Shown here in pieces: positions 1 to 6,703 of a DNA stretch of 19,228 nucleotides. The notes below the pieces were generated by a model that saw nothing but the letters and a program-made list of their open reading frames with translations, had not been told where the DNA came from and searched no databases. The DNA lies in assembly GCA_900542945.1 (NCBI GenBank), contig UQPI01000040.1, positions 1 to 19,228 of the forward strand. Direction: 5' to 3'. The stretch's first letter is position 1, and each line of letters starts with the position of its first letter. A program made the translations under genes and the position numbers. The DNA is from an uncultured Collinsella sp. GTDB taxonomy: Bacteria; Actinomycetota; Coriobacteriia; Coriobacteriales; Coriobacteriaceae.

Positions 1-24
1 GTTCGATTCCCGTCGCCCGCTCCA
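1..24 (+). tRNA. 3' end of a tRNA gene, probably tRNA-Gly (5' part outside window)
   Basis: The first 24 bases read as the last part of a tRNA: T-loop TTCGATT, T-stem 3' side CCCGT, acceptor 3' strand CGCCCGC, discriminator T and an encoded CCA. A pyrimidine discriminator with a GC-rich acceptor fits tRNA-Gly best; tRNA-Cys also carries U73. The anticodon is outside the window, so the identity is an inference. Part of this tRNA end is repeated downstream (see 86-212). Confidence 0.8.
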
Positions 25-37
25 TAAGAATTGTTTT

Positions 38-74
38 AACGGCTTTGGTTTCCTTTGGGGATCAGAGCCGTTTT
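38..74 (+). terminator. possible terminator after the tRNA
   Basis: A 7-bp stem (38-44 AACGGCT with 66-72 AGCCGTT) closes a 21-base loop and runs into four T residues. It sits 14 bases after the tRNA CCA, where a tRNA terminator is expected. The long loop makes this only moderately convincing. Confidence 0.45.
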
Positions 75-85
75 CGTTTACGCGC

Positions 86-212
86 CGGGCGACGGGAATC
101 GAACCCGCCAGGGTGCGGACCTGAGAAAATGCGTGAGCATTTTCCAGCGCAGCACGCAAGGGCCGAAGGCCCGCAGCGAAGCAAATCCTTGGACTTCCCG
201 TCGCCCGCTCCA
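86..212. repeat. tRNA-end scar: inverted and direct copies of the tRNA 3' end around internal hairpins
   Basis: Bases 87-104 are an exact reverse complement of bases 1-18 (T-loop and acceptor part of the tRNA). Bases 195-212 repeat bases 7-24 exactly, including CCA, on the + strand. The two copies face each other, so 86-98 and 195-207 form a perfect 13-bp inverted repeat. Between them lie an 8-bp hairpin with a GTGA loop (126-145) and a GGGCC-GAA-GGCCC hairpin (about 160-172). A direct repeat of a tRNA 3' end is the usual footprint of tRNA-targeted integration, but only about 190 bases separate the copies. It may be the remnant of a lost element or a small palindromic repeat that captured tRNA sequence. 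Confidence 0.7.
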
Positions 213-217
213 AGCTA

Positions 218-223
218 TATAAT
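218..223 (+). promoter_or_regulatory. -10-like TATAAT upstream of the formate/nitrite channel gene
   Basis: A consensus TATAAT hexamer lies directly after the tRNA-end scar. No good -35 box is seen at 16-18 bp; TTGGAC at 189-194 is 23 bp away. It lies 109 bases before the ATG, so if it is used the mRNA has a leader of roughly 100 bases. Confidence 0.35.
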
Positions 224-332
224 CGCAGGCCAATATGCTAATTTGGCTTGCGTTTATTTTTATACCGTCCGACCTCGCGGGGCAAATGAACCAGGAGCGT
301 TTGCGCCATATCGTACGAAAGAAGTGGTTGCT

Positions 333-1169
333 ATGGCACAGAGCAAGGCAGAATACCCCACCCCCGATTGCCTGGCACCTGCCGCGATCGAGGCCAAGAC
401 CGAGGCCGTCGGCGTTACCAAGGCCAACCTGCCGGTTGCGAAGACCTTTTTGCTCGCCATGTTCGCCGGCGGGTTCATCGCCTTCGGTGGCCTGTTCTTC
501 ACGGTCTTTCTGAGCGATGCGACCCTCGGTTGGGGCGTTCAGCGCTTAGTGGGTGGTCTTTGTTTTTGCCTGGGGCTGGTGCTCGTGCTCATTTGCGGCG
601 CGGAGCTGTTTACCGGTAACTCGCTGATGGTCTGCGCGCTTAAGAGCAAAAAGATCGCGCTCGTCAAGGTGCTCAAGGCCTGGGCCATTGTGTGGATCGG
701 CAACTTTGTCGGTGCCCTGTTCGTTGTCTTTTTGATTTACATGGCAACCATTTACAAGCTCAACGGCGAGGCGGTCGCCAACACCATGGTGAGCGTCGCC
801 GCCGGTAAGGTCACGATCGACGCCGTCACCATCTTCTTCCGTGGCATTCTGTGCAACATCTTTGTGTGCCTGGCCGTATGGATCGGTACCGCCGGCAAGA
901 CCGTGGTCGACAAGGTCGTGGGCATTCTGCTGCCCATTGCCGCCTTTGTGGCCTGCGGTTTTGAGCACTGCGTCGCCAACATGTACTTTTTGCCCATGGG
1001 CATCTTGATGCACTCTTGCGGCTATGGAGCCGATGTCGCCGGCGCAGATGCTCTTAACGCGGCGGGCCTGGCGCTCAACCTTTCGGTCGCCACACTCGGC
1101 AATATTGTGGGCGGCGCCCTGATCGTGGCGCTGGGCTACTGGTTTATCTACGCCAACAGGGAAGACTAA
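333..1169 (+). CDS. focA: formate/nitrite transporter family channel (FocA/NirC-like)
   Basis: This gene encodes a 278-residue integral membrane channel that moves formate, or possibly nitrite, across the cytoplasmic membrane. The family signatures are clear: an AGGFIAFGG stretch near residues 45-53, GAELFTGN near 89-96 and GFEHCVANM near 209-217. The pore residues of E. coli FocA (Thr91, Lys156, Asn172, His209) have counterparts at T94, K159, N175 and H212, a constant offset of three. About six hydrophobic segments are visible. The frame stays open to base 45, but homology begins near the ATG at 333, and the upstream codons cross the tRNA-end scar, so the short start is preferred. The Shine-Dalgarno sequence is weak (AAAGAAG). 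Formate is the favoured substrate because selA, selB and selC follow; nirC-type use cannot be excluded. Confidence 0.88.
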   Translation: MAQSKAEYPTPDCLAPAAIEAKTEAVGVTKANLPVAKTFLLAMFAGGFIAFGGLFFTVFLSDATLGWGVQRLVGGLCFCLGLVLVLICGAELFTGNSLMVCALKSKKIALVKVLKAWAIVWIGNFVGALFVVFLIYMATIYKLNGEAVANTMVSVAAGKVTIDAVTIFFRGILCNIFVCLAVWIGTAGKTVVDKVVGILLPIAAFVACGFEHCVANMYFLPMGILMHSCGYGADVAGADALNAAGLALNLSVATLGNIVGGALIVALGYWFIYANRED

Positions 1170-1194
1170 GGCCCCAAGTCATAACCGACCAAAG

Positions 1195-1273
1195 AGGGAC
1201 GGGTTTATTTTGGCAGGTTTTGGACGAGGCGCTGCGCCGCCTTGCCACGAGCTGCCATAATGGACCTGTCCCT
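1195..1273. repeat. diverged copy of the GGGACAGG palindromic intergenic repeat
   Basis: The left arm begins AGGGACGGGTTTATTTTGGC (from 1195). The right arm (about 1251-1273) ends in CCTGTCCCT, so the two ends form an imperfect inverted repeat of about 23 bp. A GC-rich hairpin lies between them. The left arm matches the repeat at 14305-14385 almost base for base, which shows that this is a dispersed family. It lies between the channel gene and selA and could fold as a terminator for the former. Confidence 0.65.
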
Positions 1274-1284
1274 TTTGCGTGCGC

Positions 1285-1310
1285 GTCGTCATTGTTTGGC
1301 AAATGACGAC
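1285..1310. promoter_or_regulatory. inverted repeat just upstream of selA
   Basis: GTCGTCATT (1285-1293) pairs perfectly with AATGACGAC (1302-1310) across an 8-base loop and ends 43 bases before the selA start. The position would suit an operator or an mRNA leader hairpin. No function is known for it and no protein can be named. Confidence 0.35.
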
Positions 1311-1353
1311 CATGGGGGACCTGCTTTTTATTGAATATGTCGAAAGGCTTTCC

Positions 1354-2811
1354 ATGAGCGACTGCGAATCCATGCCCGCCGAGGTGCGCGACCGCCTGCG
1401 CTCCATTCCCGCCGTTCATGAGCTGCTGTCCGAGTGGCCGGTCATGAAGGCTGCCGGCGATGCGGGCGACACGATCGTGCGCGAGGCGATTGATGTTGAG
1501 CTCGATACCGAGCGCGCGGCGATTCGCTCCGGCGCCCCCGCAAGGAACAAGCGCGAGCTCGCCCTGGCCATCGAGCGGCGGTGCCACCGCTTGTCGCTGC
1601 CGACCCTGCGTCCCGTCGTCAACGCGACGGGCGTTGTGATCCACACCAATCTGGGTCGCGCTCCGCTCGCTCCCGCAGCGGTGCAGGCGGTGGCCGATGT
1701 CGCCCGCGGCTACAGCACACTCGAGTATGACGTCACGACCTGTGCTCGCGGGGGCCGCAAGGAGCATGCCGCGCGTCTGCTGCGCACACTCACGGGGGCG
1801 CAGGACGCTTTGGTTGTCAACAATAACGCCGCGGCGGTGCTGCTGGTGCTTGCCGCGCACGCGGCTGGCAAAGAGGTCATCGTGAGCCGCGGCGAGCTTG
1901 TCGAGGTGGGCGGCAGCTTCCGCATCCCCGACATCATGGCAGCCTCGGGTGCCAAGCTTGTCGAGGTGGGCTCCACCAACCGCACGCATCTGGATGATTA
2001 TCGAAGCGCCATTACGCCCAACACGGCGATGATCCTGAAAGTTCATCCTTCAAACTACCGTATCGAGGGCTTCCACGAGGAGGTTTCGGCGGCGGAGCTT
2101 TCTGCGCTGGCGCATGAACACGGCCTTTTGCTTTACGAGGACCAAGGCTCGGGCGCTTTGCTGGCAGATGGGGTGCTCGCCGATGCGGGGGAGAGGCCCA
2201 CGTCCGCCTCGCTTTGCGCCGGCGTCGACGTTGTCTCGTGCTCGGGGGACAAACTGCTCGGTGCTTCGCAGGCGGGCATTATCCTCGGCAGCGCCCAGGC
2301 GATCGCCGCCTGCGCCTCTCATCCGCTTATGCGCGCGCTTCGCCCCGGCAAGCTCACGCTCGCGGCGCTCGAGGCCACCCTGCGCTTGTATGTGGCCGGC
2401 TCCGATACGGCGCATCGGGAGATCCCGGTGCTCAACATGCTTTCCGGTGCGCTGGCTCCGCTCGAGCGTCAGGCCAAGCGCCTACACGACCGCATGCTGT
2501 GCAAGCTCCGCGAGTCTCAGTGCGAGGACGCGGTAGAGCTGCGGGTTGTCGAAGGCGCCTCTGCTCCGGGAGGCGGTTCGCTGCCGACCGTCGAGCTCCC
2601 AACTTTTTGCGTTGCCGTCTGCCCCGTCGATGGGCGCCTATCTGCCGATGGTCTGAAGCGCGCCATGGTTCAGGAACCCGACACGCCGGTTGTCACGCGC
2701 GTGCGGCACGAACAGGTGCTGTTTGACGTCCGCACGCTTTTGCACGATACCGACCTTGATCTGTGCGCGTCTGCGCTGGCCGATGCCGTGCGGGCGGGTC
2801 TGCGTCGATGA
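1354..2811 (+). CDS. selA: L-seryl-tRNA(Sec) selenium transferase (selenocysteine synthase)
   Basis: SelA is a cytoplasmic PLP enzyme that converts seryl-tRNA(Sec) to selenocysteyl-tRNA(Sec) using selenophosphate. The 485-residue product is close to the family length (E. coli 463). The PLP lysine is K300 in the motif SGDKLLGASQAG. NATGVVIHTNLGRAPL and VNNNAAAVLLVL are also typical of the family. The N-terminal part with RLRSIPAVHELL is the tRNA-binding region. The ATG at 1354 is chosen because GAAAGG lies six bases upstream and homology begins there, although the frame is open back to 1279. The stop overlaps the selB start (ATGA), so the two are translationally coupled. Its tRNA substrate is encoded just after selB. 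No irregularity is seen in the catalytic region. Confidence 0.95.
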   Translation: MSDCESMPAEVRDRLRSIPAVHELLSEWPVMKAAGDAGDTIVREAIDVELDTERAAIRSGAPARNKRELALAIERRCHRLSLPTLRPVVNATGVVIHTNLGRAPLAPAAVQAVADVARGYSTLEYDVTTCARGGRKEHAARLLRTLTGAQDALVVNNNAAAVLLVLAAHAAGKEVIVSRGELVEVGGSFRIPDIMAASGAKLVEVGSTNRTHLDDYRSAITPNTAMILKVHPSNYRIEGFHEEVSAAELSALAHEHGLLLYEDQGSGALLADGVLADAGERPTSASLCAGVDVVSCSGDKLLGASQAGIILGSAQAIAACASHPLMRALRPGKLTLAALEATLRLYVAGSDTAHREIPVLNMLSGALAPLERQAKRLHDRMLCKLRESQCEDAVELRVVEGASAPGGGSLPTVELPTFCVAVCPVDGRLSADGLKRAMVQEPDTPVVTRVRHEQVLFDVRTLLHDTDLDLCASALADAVRAGLRR

Positions 2812-4772
2812 CCGCGTGCGAGCTTGTCGAATGTCCCGTTGTCGTTGGAACGGCAGGGCACGTCGACCACGGAAAGTCGGCGCTCATCGAGGCGCTGACC
2901 GGCAAAAATCCCGACCGCCTGGAGGTCGAACGGCGCCGAGGCATGACCACTGAGCTCGGCTTTGGCGAGCTCGAGCTTCCCAGCGGCAAGCTTGTCGGCT
3001 TGGTCGACGTACCCGGGCATGCGCACTATCTGCGCGCCATGGTGCAGGGCGCCACCGGCGTGGACGTTGCGTTGCTGGCGGTTTCGGCCGTTGAGGGCGT
3101 GATGCCGCAGACCCGCGAGCACGTTCGGGTTCTGGAGCTGTTGGGTATGACGCGCATGGTCGTCGCACTCACGATGCGCGATTTGGCCGACCACGAGATT
3201 GCCGCGCTGGCGGAGCTCGATGTCGAGGCGTTTCTGGACGGGACCGTGTTTGCGGGTGCCTCTATAGTGCCGGTGTCCTCCAAGACGGGCGAGGGCCTGG
3301 ACGAGCTGCTTACGACGCTCGATAACACGGTTTGTTCGTGCTGGTCGGAGCATCTGGAGGCGACCGCTGGCTCGGGCGCCGCGCCCCGTCTTCCCATCGA
3401 CCGTTGCTTTAGCATCCGCGGCACCGGAACCGTCGTGACGGGCACGCTGCACGACGGTCCCGTTTCGGTTGGCGATGAGCTCGTTGCGCTGCCGTCGCAA
3501 ACGCGCTGTCGCGTGCGCGGGGTGCAGGTTCACGGGGATACCCAGTGCGCGGTTCCCGGCCAGCGCGTCGCCCTGAACCTGGTGGGCGATGGCGTGGCGG
3601 GCCTCAAGCGCGGCGAGATGCTCGGCGTCGAGGGTCGCGTGGGCCAGACGCTGCGCTTTTTGATGCAACTGACATATGTGGGGCGCGATGGCGTGCGAGC
3701 CGGCGTTCTTGCTTCGGGTACACGCGTGCACGTTATGGCGGGCACGGCTGAGGTGCTCGGCCGCATTATGCTTTTAGACGACGAGCCGCCTATTGCGGTC
3801 GGCGAGACGCGTGTGGTGCAGGTGCGCCTGGAACGGCCGCTGCCGTTGCGCGCCGGCGATCATGCCGTCATTCTGTCGTATTCGCCGATTTCGCTGCTTG
3901 GCGGCGGACGCGTCCTGCTATCGCGCTGTCGCCGCGCGCGGGTCCTGTCGGCGGGGGGGCGCGCGTTGTATGCGGCGCTTGAGTCCGGAGATGTCGCGGA
4001 CGGCGTACACGCGTGGCTGGCGCTGCAAACGCTGCCTGTTGCCGCTGCCGGTGTTGCCGCAGCGCTCGATCTTGTTACCGGCGAGGTCGAGATCGTTTTG
4101 CGTGGGCTTGTGGACCAGGCTGCCGTGTGCGAGCTTGCTGCGGGCGGTGCGGTGCTCTACGCAGATGCCTCGGCTCTCGATGCTGCAATGGATGTGCTGG
4201 CTGCGGCCTTGTCCTCCATGCACGCGGCGGCTCCCAAGGAGATCGGCTTTACGTCCGGTGCGGTCGCGCACGCGGCTTGGCCGGGCGCCGGTAACGATGT
4301 CGCGATGGCACTTATTGCCGAGGGCTGTGCACGTGGCGTGTGCGCCGTCGACGGTGCCGAGGTGTTCGACCCGCATTCCGCCGCCGCGGCGATACGCGTG
4401 GTGCGCGAGGCTGGCCAGCGTATCGTGGCCCTGCTGGACGAGGCGGGTCTCGATGCGCCGACGCTTTCCGAGGTGGGCGAGCAGCTGCACCTTGATCGCG
4501 ACACCATGACGCGTGCCCTGCGCGAGCTTTCGCTCAACCGTTCGATCGTTAAGATCGAACGCGACGTTGCATTGTCTGCCGTTGCCGAGGCACATGCGCG
4601 TGAGGTCGTTACAGCGGCTATCGAGGCCGCCGGTGGCGCTGCCACTACGAGCGTACTGCGCGAGGCCCTGGGCGTGTCGCGCAAACGAGTCATTAGCATC
4701 TTGGAGCACCTGGATGCGGTGCGCTTTACGACGCTCGACAAGGATGCCGGCGGCCTAAGATCGCTGCGCTAG
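2808..4772 (+). CDS. selB: selenocysteine-specific translation elongation factor
   Basis: SelB is the GTPase that carries Sec-tRNA(Sec) to UGA codons by binding a SECIS hairpin in the mRNA. The 654-residue product shows G1 GHVDHGKS (17-24), a G2-region RRRGMTTELGF, G3 DVPGH (67-71) and a G5-like VSSKTGEG. Beta-barrel EF-Tu-like domains follow. The C-terminus has the winged-helix repeats that bind SECIS, ending with LGVSRKRVISILEHLD. The G4 motif is odd: TMRD (122-125) replaces the usual NKxD/TKxD, so the base-contacting lysine is Met. The start is the ATG that overlaps the selA stop; it directly precedes the GTPase domain. The frame runs intact to the stop, and selC follows 61 bases later. 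Confidence 0.94.
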   Translation: MTACELVECPVVVGTAGHVDHGKSALIEALTGKNPDRLEVERRRGMTTELGFGELELPSGKLVGLVDVPGHAHYLRAMVQGATGVDVALLAVSAVEGVMPQTREHVRVLELLGMTRMVVALTMRDLADHEIAALAELDVEAFLDGTVFAGASIVPVSSKTGEGLDELLTTLDNTVCSCWSEHLEATAGSGAAPRLPIDRCFSIRGTGTVVTGTLHDGPVSVGDELVALPSQTRCRVRGVQVHGDTQCAVPGQRVALNLVGDGVAGLKRGEMLGVEGRVGQTLRFLMQLTYVGRDGVRAGVLASGTRVHVMAGTAEVLGRIMLLDDEPPIAVGETRVVQVRLERPLPLRAGDHAVILSYSPISLLGGGRVLLSRCRRARVLSAGGRALYAALESGDVADGVHAWLALQTLPVAAAGVAAALDLVTGEVEIVLRGLVDQAAVCELAAGGAVLYADASALDAAMDVLAAALSSMHAAAPKEIGFTSGAVAHAAWPGAGNDVAMALIAEGCARGVCAVDGAEVFDPHSAAAAIRVVREAGQRIVALLDEAGLDAPTLSEVGEQLHLDRDTMTRALRELSLNRSIVKIERDVALSAVAEAHAREVVTAAIEAAGGAATTSVLREALGVSRKRVISILEHLDAVRFTTLDKDAGGLRSLR

Positions 4773-4812
4773 GGGCTTCCGTATTGCTGCTCGCCACGAC
4801 GCCCTGCTAGTT

Positions 4813-4821
4813 TGGTAAAAT
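4813..4821 (+). promoter_or_regulatory. candidate extended -10 promoter of selC
   Basis: TGG-TAAAAT reads as an extended -10 element (TGn plus TAAAAT at 4816-4821) and ends 12 bases before the first base of tRNA-Sec, a fitting distance. No clear -35 box is seen. selC may therefore be transcribed on its own as well as with selA-selB. Confidence 0.45.
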
Positions 4822-4833
4822 ACCGCCACGTTT

Positions 4834-4930
4834 GGGAGCGGATGGGCTCCGGTGGGCCCCGCGGTCCTCAAAACCGTTGCGAGGCGTGCAAAACGTCTTG
4901 GATGTGTTCGATTCACATACGTTCCCGCCA
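4834..4930 (+). tRNA. selC: tRNA-Sec (UCA anticodon)
   Basis: This 97-base gene has every hallmark of bacterial tRNA-Sec. The D arm has six base pairs and a four-base CGGT loop (4844-4859). The anticodon arm is 4861-4877 with anticodon TCA at 4868-4870. The long variable arm has eight pairs (4880-4887 with 4893-4900, two of them G-U) around loop GCAAA. The T arm is 4902-4918 with loop TTCGATT, and G73 and CCA are encoded (4927-4930). The acceptor helix is 4834-4841 with 4919-4926: six Watson-Crick pairs, one G-U and a G x A mismatch at the eighth position. Position 33 is C (4867) instead of the near-universal U. Its place right after selA and selB supports the call. General tRNA finders can miss such genes. 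Confidence 0.95.
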
Positions 4931-4943
4931 ACGCTTCTCGCCA

Positions 4944-4982
4944 AAACCACCACAAAGGTGCCTGTCCCCTTTGTGGTGGTTT
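4944..4982 (+). terminator. strong terminator hairpin after selC
   Basis: A perfect 15-bp stem (4944-4958 with 4968-4982) with a nine-base loop begins 13 bases after the tRNA CCA. The 3' arm ends GGTTT, so a short T run is built into the stem. The loop and the 3' arm together hold CCTGTCCC (4961-4968), the core of the dispersed palindrome family seen elsewhere in the window. It most likely ends selC or selA-selB-selC transcription. Confidence 0.75.
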
Positions 4983-5016
4983 CGAAACGCGCGAGAAACA
5001 GCTTCGAAACACGCGA
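4981..5016. repeat. 14-base direct repeat upstream of gdhA
   Basis: TTCGAAACGCGCGA (4981-4994) recurs as TTCGAAACACGCGA (5003-5016) with one change; the repeat starts are 22 bases apart. Each copy carries TTCGAA followed by a CGCG core. Spacing of about two helical turns is compatible with a tandem operator. No regulator can be named. Confidence 0.4.
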
Positions 5017-5193
5017 TTTGTACGTCGGGTGCTCAAAAACGCTTCTACCTGCATCGTAATCAAAACGAAACATCTGCTCGTCGGCTTATGCGAAACTTTG
5101 CTGCAACAGTGCGATATTATCCATACTCGATAAAGCTCGCGGCGTATGAGGCGCCGCGAACGACACCTTTCTTTTCCATCAATTGGAGGAAGC
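5017..5193 (+). promoter_or_regulatory. gdhA leader and probable promoter region
   Basis: No credible gene is seen between the selC terminator and gdhA. The stretch holds a -10-like TATTAT (5115-5120) without a convincing -35. Next is a 7-bp hairpin, CGCGGCG with CGCCGCG (5138-5144 and 5152-5158), 35 bases before the start codon, and then a pyrimidine-rich run. The ribosome site GGAGGA (5185-5190) lies three bases before the ATG. The promoter assignment is tentative; the ribosome site is clear. Confidence 0.45.
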
Positions 5194-6549
5194 ATGAGCT
5201 ACACGCAGAAAGTTCTCGACGAGCTCAAGGCCCGCTATCCCGAGCAGCCTGAGTTCATCCAGGCCGCGACCGAGATCCTCGGCACCATCCAGCCGGCGCT
5301 CGACGCCCATCCCGAGTACGAGGAGGCCGCCCTGCTTGAGCGCCTCGTCGAGCCCGAGCGCATCGTCATGTTCCGTGTCCCCTGGGTCGACGACCAGGGC
5401 AAGGTCCAGGTCAACCGCGGCTACCGCGTCGAGTTCAACTCTGCCATTGGGCCCTACAAGGGCGGCCTGCGCTTTAACCCCACGGTCACCCTGGGCATGC
5501 TCAAGTTCCTGGGCCTGGAGCAGATCCTCAAGAACAGCCTGACCACCCTTCCCATGGGCGGCGGCAAGGGCGGCTCCGACTTTGACCCCAAGGGCAAGTC
5601 CAACAATGAGATCATGCACTTCTGCCAGTCCTTCATGACCGAGCTCTATCGCCACATTGGCCCCAACACCGACGTTCCCGCCGGCGACCTGGGCGTTGGC
5701 GGCCGCGAGGTTGCCTACCTGTTCGGTCAGTACAAGCGCCTGACCAACGAGTGGACCGGCGTCCTTACCGGCAAGGGCCTCTCCTTTGGCGGCTCGCTCG
5801 CCCGTACCGAGGCCACCGGCTACGGTTTGGTCTACTTTGTGGACGAGTACCTCAAGAGCCGCGGCGACTCCTTCGAGGGCAAGAACGTCGTCGTTCACGG
5901 TTCCGGTAACGTCGCTATCTACGCGGTCCAGAAGGTCTCCCAGCTCGGCGGCAAGGTGCTGGCCTGCTCCGACACCCACGGTTGGGTCGAGGATCCCGAC
6001 GGCATCGACTACACCGTGCTCGAGCATGTCTACAACAAGAAGCGCTCCGGCCACGACAAGGGCGTTACGCTCGCTATGTACGTCGACGAGAAGCCCAATG
6101 CCACGTGGCACGAGGGTGACGGCCGCGGCGTGTGGCAGCTGCCCTGCGACATCGCGCTGCCCTGCGCTCGCGAGAACACGCTGCTGCTCGAGGACGCCCA
6201 GGCGCTCGTCGCCAACGGCTGCAAGGTGGTCGGCGAGGGCGCGAACATGCCCACGACCATCGAGGCCACGACCTACTTCCAGGAGAACGGCGTCGCCTTT
6301 ATGCCCGGTAAGGCTGCCAACGCCGGCGGCGTGCTCGTGTCCGGCCTGGAGATGAGCCAGAACGCCGAGCACCTGTCCTGGACCTTCGAGGAGGTCGACG
6401 GCAAGCTCGATCAGCTCATGCGCGGCATGTTCCACAACGTGGACGACACCGCCAAGGAGTACGGCGAGGAGGGCAACTTCGTCATGGGCGCCAACATCGC
6501 CGGCTTCCTGAAGGTCGCCGACGCCATGCTCGCTCAGGGCGTCTGCTAA
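5194..6549 (+). CDS. gdhA: NADP-type glutamate dehydrogenase
   Basis: The 451-residue enzyme interconverts 2-oxoglutarate plus ammonium and L-glutamate (EC 1.4.1.4). It is the hexameric small-subunit type found in bacteria, E. coli GdhA being 447 residues. The substrate pocket is intact: K89 in GPYKGGLRF, K113 in LKNSLTTLP, catalytic K125 in PMGGGKGGSDFDPKGKS and D165 in PAGDLGVGGRE. The dinucleotide fold carries GSGNVA (236-241). The second strand ends CSD instead of an acidic NAD-type end, which favours NADPH. Start 5194 has GGAGGA just upstream. The gene stands alone, bounded by the selC terminator and its own terminator. Its strongly biased, C-ending codons suggest high expression. It probably assimilates ammonium, though a catabolic role is possible in an amino-acid fermenter. 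Confidence 0.95.
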   Translation: MSYTQKVLDELKARYPEQPEFIQAATEILGTIQPALDAHPEYEEAALLERLVEPERIVMFRVPWVDDQGKVQVNRGYRVEFNSAIGPYKGGLRFNPTVTLGMLKFLGLEQILKNSLTTLPMGGGKGGSDFDPKGKSNNEIMHFCQSFMTELYRHIGPNTDVPAGDLGVGGREVAYLFGQYKRLTNEWTGVLTGKGLSFGGSLARTEATGYGLVYFVDEYLKSRGDSFEGKNVVVHGSGNVAIYAVQKVSQLGGKVLACSDTHGWVEDPDGIDYTVLEHVYNKKRSGHDKGVTLAMYVDEKPNATWHEGDGRGVWQLPCDIALPCARENTLLLEDAQALVANGCKVVGEGANMPTTIEATTYFQENGVAFMPGKAANAGGVLVSGLEMSQNAEHLSWTFEEVDGKLDQLMRGMFHNVDDTAKEYGEEGNFVMGANIAGFLKVADAMLAQGVC

Positions 6550-6576
6550 ATCTTCGCTCGTTATAGCATCGCAGAC

Positions 6577-6608
6577 GGCTCCCGGCCATCATGGCTGGGA
6601 GCCTTTTT
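6577..6608 (+). terminator. rho-independent terminator of gdhA
   Basis: An 11-bp stem (6577-6587 with 6593-6603, one G-U pair) with a five-base loop is followed directly by five T residues. This is the most canonical terminator in the window. It starts 28 bases after the gdhA stop. Confidence 0.9.
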
Positions 6609-6670
6609 GATTCGCATGCGACAGAGGAAAACGGTTCATTTTGTCCCGACACGAGCTGTGCCCCCTCGTT

Positions 6671-6679
6671 TGGTACACT
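6671..6679 (+). promoter_or_regulatory. candidate extended -10 promoter of the molybdenum hydroxylase operon
   Basis: TGG-TACACT (6671-6679) fits an extended -10 element and lies 24 bases before the ATG at 6704. It is the only good promoter-like match between the gdhA terminator and the operon. No good -35 box is visible. Confidence 0.4.
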
Positions 6680-6703
6680 TAAAGGTACTGGACAAGTGAA
6701 GAG

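Noticed and set aside
80..212. A second complete tRNA on the minus strand between 212 and 80
   Set aside because: Only a T arm and an acceptor-like end are seen. There is no acceptable D arm or anticodon arm, and the 3' end lacks CCA, so it is only a fragment copy.
45..332. An N-terminal extension of the formate channel back to base 45
   Set aside because: The extra codons cross the tRNA-end scar and the putative promoter and have no similarity to the family, which begins near base 333.
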